Origin: CAVPGP01 sp963704025
GTDB lineage: Bacteria > Actinomycetota > Thermoleophilia > Gaiellales > Gaiellaceae
NCBI GenBank assembly: GCA_963704025.1
Contig: CAVPGP010000002.1
Span: 997,424 to 1,061,423, forward strand
DNA length: 64,000 nt
Direction of reading: 5' to 3'
The notes beneath the pieces were generated by a model. It had not been told where the DNA came from and ran no database searches. It saw only the letters and a program-made list of their open reading frames with translations. This document shows positions 7,394-15,685 of this stretch, piece after piece. The stretch's first letter is position 1. Each line of letters starts with the position of its first letter. The translations under genes were made by a program, and so were the position numbers.

Positions 7394-8278
7394 CTAAGAA
7401 ACCGGGTCGCTGAACCAGAAGAACCCGACGGTGCCCGGGCCGGCGTGCGAGCCGACGACGGCGCCGAGGGTCGTCGCAGCGTCGATCGTCGCGTTGGGGC
7501 GCACGTGCTCGACGAGCTCCGTGAGCGCGCGCAGGCGCTCCGGCGCCGCCGCGTGGGCGATGCCGACCCGCAGGTGCTCGTCGTCGAGGCTCGTCGTCGC
7601 CTCGAACGTCTCCTCGAACTCGAGGAAGGCCTTGTGGTTCCCGCGCACGCGCTTGATGGGCAGCACCTCGCCGTCCTGGATCGAGAGGATCGGCTTCACG
7701 TGCAGGAGGTTTCCGGCCAGCGCGGCGGCGCGCCCGATCCGGCCGCCCTTCCGCAGGTACTCGAGCGTGTCGACGGTGAAGAGAAGGCCCGCCTCGCGCG
7801 GGTAACGCTCGACCAGCGCTGCGATCTCCTCGTCGGTCGTGCCGCGGTCGAGCCGGCGCTGGACGGCGAGGCCCAGCATCGCCGTCGCCGCCGAGGCGGT
7901 CTGCGAGTCGTAGACGCGCACCCGCGCGCCCTCCAGCTGGTCGGCGGCGGTGCGCGCGCTCTGCACCGTCCCCGAGAGCTTGGCGGAGATGTGCAGCGAC
8001 ACGATGCGCTCGTAGCCGGAGAGCCCCTCGTAGGCGGCGAGGAAGTCCCCCGGGGTCGGCTGCGACGTCGTCGGCAGCTCGGGCGCCGTGCGGAGCCGCT
8101 CGTAGAACTCGAGCGGGCCGAGCTCCTCGTAGTCCTTGAAGCTCTCGTCCCCGAAACGGACGTAGAGCGGCACGACACGCCAGTTGGGAAAGCGCTCGGG
8201 CGCCTCCGGGAAGTCGGCGGTCGAGTCGAGGACGATCGCGGTGTTGTCGCTGTTCAACTGCATCGGGTCGAGCTGCAT
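7394..8278 (-). CDS. DegV-family fatty-acid-binding protein (FakB-like)
   Basis: 294 aa. N-terminal TAIVLDSTADFP and LPTTSQPTPGDF are the DegV signatures that hold the lipid carboxylate. ISAKLSGTVQSAR and DTLEYLRKGGRIGRAAALAGNLLHVKPIL are the central family motifs. It ends GPGTVGFFW. FakB proteins bring fatty acids to FakA, which phosphorylates them; fakA lies at 8703-10274 on the same strand, so the pair plausibly works together in exogenous fatty-acid activation. An internal Met (codon 6, MQLNSD) is an alternative start. Confidence 0.92.
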   Translation of the reverse strand: MQLDPMQLNSDNTAIVLDSTADFPEAPERFPNWRVVPLYVRFGDESFKDYEELGPLEFYERLRTAPELPTTSQPTPGDFLAAYEGLSGYERIVSLHISAKLSGTVQSARTAADQLEGARVRVYDSQTASAATAMLGLAVQRRLDRGTTDEEIAALVERYPREAGLLFTVDTLEYLRKGGRIGRAAALAGNLLHVKPILSIQDGEVLPIKRVRGNHKAFLEFEETFEATTSLDDEHLRVGIAHAAAPERLRALTELVEHVRPNATIDAATTLGAVVGSHAGPGTVGFFWFSDPVS

Positions 8279-8287
8279 GCTCGTCGA

Positions 8288-8665
8288 TCAACGGCCTGCA
8301 GCCGTGTGGATCGCCGCGATGATCTCATCAAGCTCCTCGTCCTTGGTGAGACAGGCAACGGCGCCGGCGGCGAGGATCGCCTCGATCTCCCGGCGGGAGA
8401 CGGAGGCCGTCAGGCAGACGACTGCGGTCTCCGGGTTGGCGTCGAGGATCTCGCGGGTCGCCTGCGCCCCGTCGAGGCCCGGTAGCCGGTAGTCCATCAG
8501 GACGACGTCGGGCTGGTGCTCGGTGACGGCGAGCGCCGCGTCGGAGCCGTTGTCGACCGTCGCGACCACGTCGAGCTCCGGCCGCAGCTCGAACAGCAGC
8601 TCGAGCGCCTCGCTGAAGATCTTGTTGTCCTCGACGAGCACGAGCCTGATCGGGTCCTCGTTCAC
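8288..8665 (-). CDS. Single-domain response regulator (NarL-type receiver, no output domain)
   Basis: 125 aa, receiver only. It shows LVLVEDNKIF with acidic residues, phospho-acceptor Asp in VVLMDYRLPGLDG, Thr/Ala in VCLTASVS and Lys in CLTKDEE. The protein stops where the linker to a LuxR HTH would begin. It lies between fakA and degV, in the same direction, with 9 bases to degV. It may act by phosphotransfer or by protein contact. Its kinase is not identified. Confidence 0.88.
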   Translation of the reverse strand: MNEDPIRLVLVEDNKIFSEALELLFELRPELDVVATVDNGSDAALAVTEHQPDVVLMDYRLPGLDGAQATREILDANPETAVVCLTASVSRREIEAILAAGAVACLTKDEELDEIIAAIHTAAGR

Positions 8666-8702
8666 CGGTTGACACTCCCCTCAGGCGTCGAGGTTCTAAC
8701 TC

Positions 8703-10274
8703 CTACTCGGCCGAGAGCAGCAGCGGGTAGTGCGGCTGCCCGCCCTCGTGCACCTCGAGCTCGACCTCCGGATGGTCGCGCTCGACGCGCGACAGGACGC
8801 CGTTGAGAACCGGCGAGCCGTCGCCGGTGAGCAGCGTCAGCACGCCGCGGGGCTCGGACAGCAGGTGCTCCACGACCGCGGAGGCGACCTCGTCGAACCC
8901 GACGCCGCCGGCCACGGCCTCGCCCTCGACGAGGCCGAGGAAGGAGCCCTTCCGAATCTCGAGGCCGTTCAGCTCGACGTCGCGCGAGGCGACCGTGACG
9001 GCTCCGGTGGCGACCTCCCCGAGCACTTCCCCCATCGCTGCGACATTCTCCTCGACGGCGCGGGAGGCGTCGAACGCGACCATCGCCGCCAGACCGGCCG
9101 GCAGCGAGACGGTCGGCAGCACCCGGACCCGCTTCGACGAGTGGTCGGCGGCCTGCTCGGCGCTCATGATCACGTTCTTGTTGTTCGGCAGGACGACCAC
9201 CTCGTCGACGGGCGACGACTCGATCGCCTCGAGGAGCTCGGCGGTCGAGGGGTTCATCGTCTTGCCGCCGTCGATCACGCGGGCGCCGAGGCTCTCGAAC
9301 AGGGCGCGGTTGCCTCGGCCGACGGCGACGGCGACGGCGTCGGTCGTGCCCGTCGGCTGCGCCGCGGCGCCCGGGCCCGTCGCCAGCAGCCGTCCCTCGC
9401 GCTGCTGCGTCTGCTCGTGCATGTTCGCGATCTCGACGCCTGAGATCGCACCCTGCGCGACGCCGAGGCTGAGCGCCCGCCCGGGGTCGTCCGTGTGCAC
9501 GTGCACCTTGAGAGCGCTCGGGTCGCCGACGACGAGCAGCGAGTCGCCGAGCCGCTCCAGCTCGTCCTCGAGGGACTCCGCGTCGAGATCCTCCCCCTCG
9601 ACGAGGAAGACCGTGCAGTAGCGGAAGGGGGACAGCTCCTGGTGAATCGCCTCGACGCCGAGCTCGTGGCGCTCGGCGGGCGGCTCCGGCAGCGTCTCGC
9701 CGTTCAGGGCGGCGGTGATCCCTCGGACGATCTCGACGAGGCCAGCGGCGCCGGAGTCGACGACGCCCGCCTCCTTGAGCACGTCGAGCATCTCGGTCGT
9801 CCGCGCGACACAGTCGTCGCCGCGCTCGACGAGCTTCGCCAGCAGCTCCCCGTGCGGCAGCCCGCGCCGGGCCTCGGCCTCCTCGGCGAGCTCGCGAATG
9901 GCGGTCAGCATGGTCCCCTCGACGGGCCGGCGGACGGCGCGATAGGCGGCGTCCGAAGCCGAGCGGAACGCCTTCGCGAGGTCGTCCGACCCGGCGAGGA
10001 CGTCGGCGGCGCCGCGCACGATCTGCGAGAGGATCACCCCGGAGTTGCCGCGCGCACCCATCAGGGCCGCGCGGCTGATCTCCTTGGCGATCGCCTCGCG
10101 CTCGGTCGCCGAGGACGACTGCACCGCCTCGTCGATCGCGCGCATCGTCAGCGTCAGGTTCGTCCCCGTGTCGCCGTCCGGGACGGGATAGACGTTGAGA
10201 TCGTCGATGCGCTTTCTGCTCGCCTCGATCGCGGCCAGGGCCCCGCGGGAGAGCTCCTGCACGCGCTCGATCAC
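8703..10274 (-). CDS. fakA: Fatty acid kinase subunit FakA (DAK2-domain protein)
   Basis: 523 aa from GTG at 10274 overlapping the asp23 stop (GTGA). The DAK2 (dihydroxyacetone-kinase phosphatase-like) domain opens with RIDDLNVYPVPDGDTGTNL, whose Asp residues hold the Mg-ATP, and MGARGNSGVILSQIVRG. A central region and a C-terminal DegV-like half follow (NNKNVIMSAEQAADHS...GLAAMVAFD). FakA phosphorylates acyl groups held by FakB. The order rpmB-asp23-fakA is common in Gram-positive bacteria, with recG usually next. Confidence 0.92.
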   Translation of the reverse strand: MIERVQELSRGALAAIEASRKRIDDLNVYPVPDGDTGTNLTLTMRAIDEAVQSSSATEREAIAKEISRAALMGARGNSGVILSQIVRGAADVLAGSDDLAKAFRSASDAAYRAVRRPVEGTMLTAIRELAEEAEARRGLPHGELLAKLVERGDDCVARTTEMLDVLKEAGVVDSGAAGLVEIVRGITAALNGETLPEPPAERHELGVEAIHQELSPFRYCTVFLVEGEDLDAESLEDELERLGDSLLVVGDPSALKVHVHTDDPGRALSLGVAQGAISGVEIANMHEQTQQREGRLLATGPGAAAQPTGTTDAVAVAVGRGNRALFESLGARVIDGGKTMNPSTAELLEAIESSPVDEVVVLPNNKNVIMSAEQAADHSSKRVRVLPTVSLPAGLAAMVAFDASRAVEENVAAMGEVLGEVATGAVTVASRDVELNGLEIRKGSFLGLVEGEAVAGGVGFDEVASAVVEHLLSEPRGVLTLLTGDGSPVLNGVLSRVERDHPEVELEVHEGGQPHYPLLLSAE

Positions 10275-10612
10275 GCCGACCGCCGCACCTTCTGGATGTG
10301 CACCTCGACCCCGTCGACGCCCAACCCGGTCATGCGCTCGACTTCGTAGGCGACGCGCGACCGGACCGTCGCGGCCACCTCGGCCAGATTGAGGCCGTGC
10401 TCGACGGCGACGTACAGCGCGATCCGCAGCGCGCCGTCCCGGCTGTCGATCTGGATCCCGTCCTTTCGCAGCAGCTTGCCTGCGAGGCTCGGCGCCTCGA
10501 GGCCCACCACCCCGTAGCACTCCGCGGCCGTGTGCTCGACGATCTGGGCGACGGCGTCCGACGAGATCCTGACTGCGCCCAGCTCGGACGGGATCGAGAG
10601 ATGGTCGCTCAC
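10271..10612 (-). CDS. Asp23/Gls24-family protein
   Basis: 113 aa. It shows the family pattern: GAVRISSDAVAQIVEHTAAECYGVVGL at the start, then ...VEHGLNLAEVAATVRSRVAYEVERMTGLGVDGVEVHIQKV. These small cytoplasmic proteins are linked to envelope stress and alkaline tolerance, and often sit before fakA as here. It overlaps fakA by 4 bases. Confidence 0.92.
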   Translation of the reverse strand: MSDHLSIPSELGAVRISSDAVAQIVEHTAAECYGVVGLEAPSLAGKLLRKDGIQIDSRDGALRIALYVAVEHGLNLAEVAATVRSRVAYEVERMTGLGVDGVEVHIQKVRRSA

Positions 10613-10646
10613 GCAGGGTTGGACCCTACCCCGCGCCCGAAGGTTG

Positions 10647-10838
10647 CTACAGGGCCTTGATGACTTTCCCGCTCTTCAGGCAGCGGGTGCAGACGTACGC
10701 CCGCGTCGGGCTCCCCTTGAGGAGAACGCGGACACGCTGGAGGTTCGGGTTGAAGCGCCGCTTCGTGGCAACCATCGAATGGCTCCGGTTGTTCCCGAAG
10801 CCGGGCTTCTTCCCGCAAATGGCGCAAACCTTGGACAT
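10647..10838 (-). CDS. rpmB: 50S ribosomal protein L28
   Basis: 63 aa, the usual actinobacterial length. The pattern is MSKVCAICGKKPGFGNNRSHS, RRFNPNLQRVRV and AYVCTRCLKSGKV. Two CxxC pairs (CAIC, CTRC) suggest a zinc-binding version. It precedes asp23 on the same strand. The gap of 34 bases has no visible hairpin. Confidence 0.97.
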   Translation of the reverse strand: MSKVCAICGKKPGFGNNRSHSMVATKRRFNPNLQRVRVLLKGSPTRAYVCTRCLKSGKVIKAL

Positions 10839-10894
10839 CGACGGCGCAGTGTAGCGGAAGCGCGCCGGCCCTCGTGACGGCGGTCGAGCCGCGT

Positions 10895-11374
10895 CTAGAC
10901 CGCGAGCCACTGCGGCGGCCAGGTGACCTGGCCGCGGTGGTGCAGCTCGTACGCGGCGAGGCGCTTCACCATCCAGAAGCTGTCGCCCACGTCGATCGGC
11001 GGCTCGATCCCGAGCGGGCGCGCCGGCTCGAAGCCGAAGCGCGGGTAGTACCACGGATGGCCGACCAGCAGCACGAGCGGCTCCCCCAGAAGCTCCGCCC
11101 GCTCGAGCGCGGCCTCGGTCAAGACGCTGCCGATCCCCTCGCGCTGCCGGTCGGGGTGGACCGAGAGCGGCCCGAGCTGCAGCACGGGGCGGCCGTCGAG
11201 GCTGACCTCGCTGACGAGCACGTGCCCGACGAGCTGTCCCTCGTCCTCGGCGACGAGCGAGATCACCGGCACGAGCGCCGCCACGAGCCGCGCCTCGTCC
11301 GGCCTCCCGAACGCGGCCTCGGTGACCCTCGCGATCCCCTCCTCGTCGCCCGGCTGCTGCGGGCGGACGATCAA
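10895..11374 (-). CDS. GNAT-family N-acetyltransferase
   Basis: 159 aa from TTG at 11374 that overlaps the ribH stop (TTGA), the only start that keeps the domain without a long tail. The acetyl-CoA site is LGPLSVHPDRQREGIGSVLTEAALERA (Q/R-x-x-G-x-G/A). HPWYYPRFGFEPA matches the YhbS-like group of putative N-acetyltransferases. The substrate is unknown. It is translationally coupled to the riboflavin genes but is probably not part of that pathway. Confidence 0.88.
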   Translation of the reverse strand: MIVRPQQPGDEEGIARVTEAAFGRPDEARLVAALVPVISLVAEDEGQLVGHVLVSEVSLDGRPVLQLGPLSVHPDRQREGIGSVLTEAALERAELLGEPLVLLVGHPWYYPRFGFEPARPLGIEPPIDVGDSFWMVKRLAAYELHHRGQVTWPPQWLAV

Positions 11375-12481
11375 CCGGCCTTGGCCGACGCGCGGAGCTT
11401 CGCGAAGACGTCGGCCATCTCGAGCGCGCTCTCCACGGCCTCGCGCGCCTTGTAGATCCGGTCCTCCGCCTGCTGGACCGTGTCGCACGTGAGGACCCCG
11501 AATGCGACAGGGACACCCGTCTCGATCTGCGCCAGCTGCAGGCCGCTCGCCGCCTCGGTGGCGACGAACTCGAAGTGCGGCGTGCCGCCTCGGATCACGA
11601 CGCCGAGCGCGACGATGCTCGCGTAGCGGCGGGTCTTCGCAAGCGCCATCGCCGCGAGCGGCAGCTCGAAGGCGCCCGGCACCGGCATGACGGTGATCGC
11701 GTCCGGGCGAGACGCCGGCCTCGGCGAGCGCATCGAGTGCCGTCTCGAGCATCCGGTTCGTGATCGAGCCGTTGAAGCGGCTGACCACGATCCCGACGGC
11801 GCGCCGCTCACCGCGCGGCTCGCCCTCGAGGACGGAGTACCCCGGCGGGATGTCGAGCTCGCCGCCCGCGTGCTCGAGCACGGCCTCGGCCGCGTGCTCG
11901 TCGTCCGCCTGCTCCGGCTCGGGCTCCCCGGCCGGCTCGGCCTCCCCGGCCGGCTCCGGCTCCTCGACCGGCTGCGCTTCGGCTTCGGGCGCTGCCTCGG
12001 CTTCGGGCGCTGCCTCGGTCTCGGGCCTTGCGTCCTCCACGGCCTCCCGCTCGCCTGCCTGCGCTCCCTCTTCGTCGGCCCACTGCTCCTCCCCGTGGTG
12101 CTCCGCCGAGATGTCGAGCGGCTCCGGCTCGGGGATTGGCATCGGCTCCGGCAGCGGGTCGGGCCGATTCGAGGTGCCCGGCTCCGACTCCGGCTCCGGG
12201 ATCGGCGACGCGGCCTCTGCGGACCCGCCGGGGGGCTCAGGCGATGAAGCGAGCAGGGGCTCCGCGACGGGCCGCACCGACTCGAGTGCCGTCTCGTCCG
12301 GCTCTGCGACCGCCTCGACGTCCCTGGAGTAGGCCTCACGCTCTTCCCGGCTCGCGGGCGGCTCGTTTGGATCGCCTGCCCAGGTCGGCTGGGGCCAGCC
12401 CTCGAAGTCCTCTCGCTCGTCCGCCTCGCTCTGCCTCGAATCACTCTGCCTCGAATCGCTCTGCCGTGGGGGTTCGCTCAT
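11371..12481 (-). CDS. ribH: 6,7-dimethyl-8-ribityllumazine synthase with long acidic N-terminal extension; frame broken near 11,705
   Basis: The penultimate riboflavin enzyme, joining the pyrimidine product of RibD to the DHBP of RibB. The catalytic domain is split over two frames. GIVVSRFNGSITNRMLETALDALAEAGVSP lies in one frame. MPVPGAFELPLAAMALA, VIRGGTPHFEFVATEAASGLQLAQ and GVLTCDTVQQAEDR lie in the next. Removing one base at 11,703-11,707 (CCCGG on the coding strand) restores VSPDAITVMPVPG. The span is 3n+1 bases. Before the domain, about 225 residues are acidic and proline-rich with short repeats (QSDSRQSDSRQSE, APEAEAAPEAEA, EPAGEAEPAGEPEPE) and no predicted fold. The ATG overlaps the ribBA stop. 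Confidence 0.87.
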
Positions 12482-13747
12482 TCGTCTGCCTGCAATTCTT
12501 CGTCGGGGGAGAACTTCAGATCCTGATGGTGCAACCGGTGGCCGAGCTTATCCCGCTTGGCGGCCAGATAGCGGCGATTCTCGGCGTTCGGGGGCACCTC
12601 GATCGGGACCTGTTCGACGACCTCGAGGCCGAAGCCCTGGATTCCGGTCAGCTTGCGCGGGTTGTTCGTCAGGATGCGAATCGTGGTCAGGCCCAGGTCT
12701 GCCAGGATCTGATTCCCGATCGCGTAGTCGCGCGCGTCCGCCGGGAAGCCGAGCTCGAGGTTCGCCTCGACGGTGTCCCGTCCTTGCTCCTGCAGCTCGT
12801 ACGCCTTCAGCTTCGCCAGCAGGCCGATACCGCGGCCTTCCTGCGCCATGTAGAGGAGCACGCCCTCGTCCTCCTCGCCGAGGCGGGTCAGTGCCTGTTC
12901 GAGCTGCTCGCCGCAGTCGCAGCGGAGCGAGTGGAAGACGTCGCCTGTGAGGCACTCCGAGTGAACGCGAACGAGGACGTTCTGCGCGCCCGCCGGCTCG
13001 CCCTTGACGAGCGCCACGTGCGTCTTTCCGGTGAGCTTCTCCCGGAACGCGACCGCCCGGAACTCACCGTACTCGGTCGGCATCCGCACCTCTGAGGTGC
13101 GCTCGACCAGCTTCTCGTTGCGGCGCCTGTACTCGACGAGGTCAGCGACCGAGATCAGCTTCAGCTCGTGGCGCTGCGCAGTACGGGACGAGATCCGGCA
13201 CGCGGGCCATCGTCCCGTCCTCGTTCATGATCTCGCACACGACGCCGGCCGGCGTCAACCCGGCGAGGTTCGCAAGGTCGACGGCCGCCTCGGTCTGGCC
13301 GATCCGCTCCAGCACGCCGCCCGGCTTGGCGCGCAACGGGAAGACGTGGCCAGGCTGGACGAGGTCGTCCGCCTTTGCGTCGGGCCGGATCGCGACCTGG
13401 ATCGTGTGCGAGCGGTCGTGTGCGGAGATGCCGGTGGTGACGCCTTCGCGCGCCTCGATCGAGACGGTGAAGGCGGTGCCGAGCGGCGCCTCGTTGTGCT
13501 CGGTCATCGGCCGCAGGTTGAGCCGATCTGCGTGCTCCTCGGTGAGGCAGAGGCAGATCAGTCCGCGGGCATGCGTGGCCATGAAGTTCACCGCCTCCGG
13601 CGTCGCGAACTGCGCGGCGATCACGAGGTCGCCTTCGTTCTCGCGGTCCGGGTCGTCGACCACCACCACGAAGCGGCCGGCGCGGATGTCCTCGATCGCT
13701 GCCTCGACCATGGCAAAGGGGCTCTGGGTCTCGGGCGACACCGCCAT
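12478..13747 (-). CDS. ribBA: Bifunctional DHBP synthase / GTP cyclohydrolase II; frame broken near 13,177
   Basis: The N-terminal RibB half (about 195 aa) has VVDDPDRENEGDLVIAAQ, ATHARGLICL, ISAHDRSHTI and HVFPLRAKPGGVLER. The C-terminal RibA half has MPTEYGEFRAVAF, VRVHSECLTGDVF, three zinc Cys (CLTGDVFHSLRCDCG), QEGRGIGLL and ILTNNPRKLTGI. The linker RHELKLISVADLVEYRRR is in the frame of the second half only. Dropping one base near 13,177 joins VPYC to QRHELKL. The span is 3n+1. RibA opens GTP and RibB makes 3,4-dihydroxy-2-butanone-4-phosphate. If the break is real, RibA could still be made from an internal start. Confidence 0.9.
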
Positions 13748-13756
13748 CTCCGAAGG

Positions 13757-14369
13757 CTACCGAGTGGGCAGGCGCTCGACGTAGCTCGCGAGCATCCGCT
13801 CGACGTACTTCGCGAGGACGTCGACCTCGAGGTTGACGACCCTTCCCGGCTCGAACGTCCCCAGCGTCGTCTCCGAAAGCGTGTGCGGGATCAGGGCGAC
13901 GGCGAAGCCCGCGTCGTCGAGTGCGGCCACCGTCAGCGAGACCCCGTCGACGGCGATCGAGCCCTTCTCCACCACGTAGCGGAGCACGCCCTCGGGCGCG
14001 TCGAGCCAGATCCGCTTCCCCTCGCCCTCCAGCTGAACGGAGCGGACGACGCCGACCGCGTCGACGTGGCCCTGCATCACGTGACCGCCCAGCGGCTCAC
14101 CCGCCCGCAGCGCCGACTCGAGGTTGACCGCGCGGCCCGGCGCGAACGCACCGAGCGACGTACGCTCGAGCGTCTCCGGAACGGCCTCGAAGGACAGTCG
14201 TCCTCTCCTCGATCGCGACCACGGTCAGGCAGCAGCCGTCGATCGCGACGGAGTCGCCTACAGCGACCTGCCCGGCCGTGACGGGCGCCTCGAGCCTGAG
14301 AAGGATCCCGGCCGACCCGCCGATCACGGCGGCGACGCGGCCTTGCTCGCGAACGATCCCTGTGAACAT
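13757..14369 (-). CDS. ribE: Riboflavin synthase alpha chain; frame broken near 14,198
   Basis: The last step of the pathway, dismutation of two lumazines. ATG at 14369 opens MFTGIVREQGRV, followed by VGDSVAIDGCCLTVV. The frame then shifts: LSFEAVPETLERTSLGAF and GEPLGGHVMQGHVDAVGVV lie in the next frame and continue to VDGVSLTV, IPHTLSETTLG and VNLEVDVLAKYVERML. The two lumazine-binding barrels are both present, about 204 residues in total, the family's normal size. One extra base in GACGACTG explains the break, and the span is 3n+1. Confidence 0.9.
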
Positions 14370-14390
14370 CGCCCGCCGAAGGCTACCCGT

Positions 14391-14446
14391 GGTGCTGGGG
14401 TACCCCAGCACCATCTTGGGGCACACCGGCCCCATCCTGGGGCCGG
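14391..14446 (+). repeat. Two adjacent strong palindromes between ribE and the small upstream ORF
   Basis: A perfect 22-bp palindrome at 14391-14412 (arms GGTGCTGGGGT) is followed by an 8-bp perfect stem at 14426-14433/14439-14446 (CCGGCCCC...GGGGCCGG, 5-base loop). In the transcript of the riboflavin genes they could fold as hairpins just before the ribE start, as a terminator, processing site or structured leader. No FMN-riboswitch core was recognised. Confidence 0.6.
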
Positions 14447-14466
14447 CGAGTCCGCTTCCGGCCTGT

Positions 14467-14715
14467 TCAGCCGAGCGCGAGCGCTTCGACGGTCTCGCGG
14501 ACGACCATCTCGAGGTCGCCGTGCGAGGCGCCGCGGCCGAGCTCCTGCAGGAGCTCGTGGACGGCGGCGGCCTGGTCGGGCGAGAGGTCGTCCGTCCCGA
14601 TCCCCGCGACGTGCGCCTCCAGGTCGGCGTCGCCCACATGGCGCGCGAGCCATCGCGACAGCAGCGTGATCAGCTCGTCGTCGGCGCGCAGGGGGGCGTC
14701 AGGGTTCGTGGGCAT
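14467..14715 (-). CDS. Small acidic protein of unknown function inside the rib cluster
   Basis: 82 aa from ATG at 14715, overlapping the ribD stop by 17 bases. The sequence is helical (ELITLLSRWLARHVGDADLEAHV, DQAAAVHELLQELG, DLEMVVRETVEALALG) with no cysteine or membrane segment. No family is recognised. It is placed between ribD and ribE, with the palindromes at 14391-14446 after it. Confidence 0.65.
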   Translation of the reverse strand: MPTNPDAPLRADDELITLLSRWLARHVGDADLEAHVAGIGTDDLSPDQAAAVHELLQELGRGASHGDLEMVVRETVEALALG

Positions 14716-15637
14716 AGGCCGCAAGTAGCACATCGGCTCCGACCGGCCTGGCCTCCAGCCGTGAGAGCGTGCGCGCCGAGGGTAGCGCAGTATCGAGCAC
14801 GGCCGCCCCGTGCCCCGCCAGCCTCGGCGCGACGAAGAGCAAGATCTTGTCGATCAGATCCTCTTCGAGAAAGGCTCCCGCCAGCGTCGGACCGCCCTCG
14901 AGAAGGAGCGACTGGACGCCCTCGGCGGCGAGTCGGGCCAGTGCGTCGTCCAGCGGCTCGGAGACGAGCTCGAGCTCGGAGCCCTCCGGCAGCGGCGTGG
15001 ATCCGAAGACGAGCCTCCGCGGCTGGCGCACGGCGTCGACGCCGCGTGCATCGAGGCGCGGGTCGTCCGCGCGGAGGGTTCCCGTGCCGACGGCGACCGC
15101 GTCGGAGCGCGCGCGCAGCTCGTGCACGAGCCGACGGCTCTCTTCGCCCGAGATCCAGCGCTCGCCCGGCATCGTCACCCGCCCGTCGAGGGTGATCGCC
15201 GCCTTGTAAGTCACGAAGGGGCGGCGCTGTGCGACCCACATGCGCCACGCCTCGTTTTGCCGCCGCGCCTCGAACGAGTCGACGAGCTCGACCTCGACGC
15301 CGGCGGCCCGAAGCCGTTCGATCCCGCCCGCCGCCGCCGGGTTGGGGTCTCGCGAGCCGACGACCACGCGCGCCACACCGGCCGCGATCACCGCATCGGC
15401 ACACGGCGGCGTCGTCCCGTGATGCGCGCACGGCTCCATCGTCGCGTAGAGCGTCGACCCGCGTGCGCTCTCTCCGGCGCGTTCCAGCGCGACGATCTCG
15501 GCGTGGCGCCCGCCTTCTTCCGTGGCGCCCTCGCCGACGACCTCTCCCTCGCGAACGAGCACGGCGCCCACGTCCGGCTTCGGGTAGGCGCGCCCGAGCG
15601 TCGCCTCGGCAAGCTCCAGCGCACGCTGAAGGCTCAT
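14699..15637 (-). CDS. ribD: Bifunctional diaminohydroxyphosphoribosylaminopyrimidine deaminase / reductase
   Basis: 312 aa. The deaminase half has the zinc motifs GGRHAEIVAL and TMEPCAHHGTTPPCADAVI. The reductase half has FVTYKAAITLDGRV, WISGEESRRLVHELRARSDAVAVGTGTLRADDPRL and SLLLEGGPTLAGAFLEEDLIDKI. It carries out the second and third pyrimidine steps of riboflavin synthesis. The frame is intact, unlike the other three rib genes. It lies 48 bases after rpe, with no room for a full FMN riboswitch. Confidence 0.95.
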   Translation of the reverse strand: MSLQRALELAEATLGRAYPKPDVGAVLVREGEVVGEGATEEGGRHAEIVALERAGESARGSTLYATMEPCAHHGTTPPCADAVIAAGVARVVVGSRDPNPAAAGGIERLRAAGVEVELVDSFEARRQNEAWRMWVAQRRPFVTYKAAITLDGRVTMPGERWISGEESRRLVHELRARSDAVAVGTGTLRADDPRLDARGVDAVRQPRRLVFGSTPLPEGSELELVSEPLDDALARLAAEGVQSLLLEGGPTLAGAFLEEDLIDKILLFVAPRLAGHGAAVLDTALPSARTLSRLEARPVGADVLLAAYAHEP

Positions 15638-15685
15638 CTGCGGACCTCCGGTCGGACGCTCATCGGCGGACCCGCGTCCGGACGC

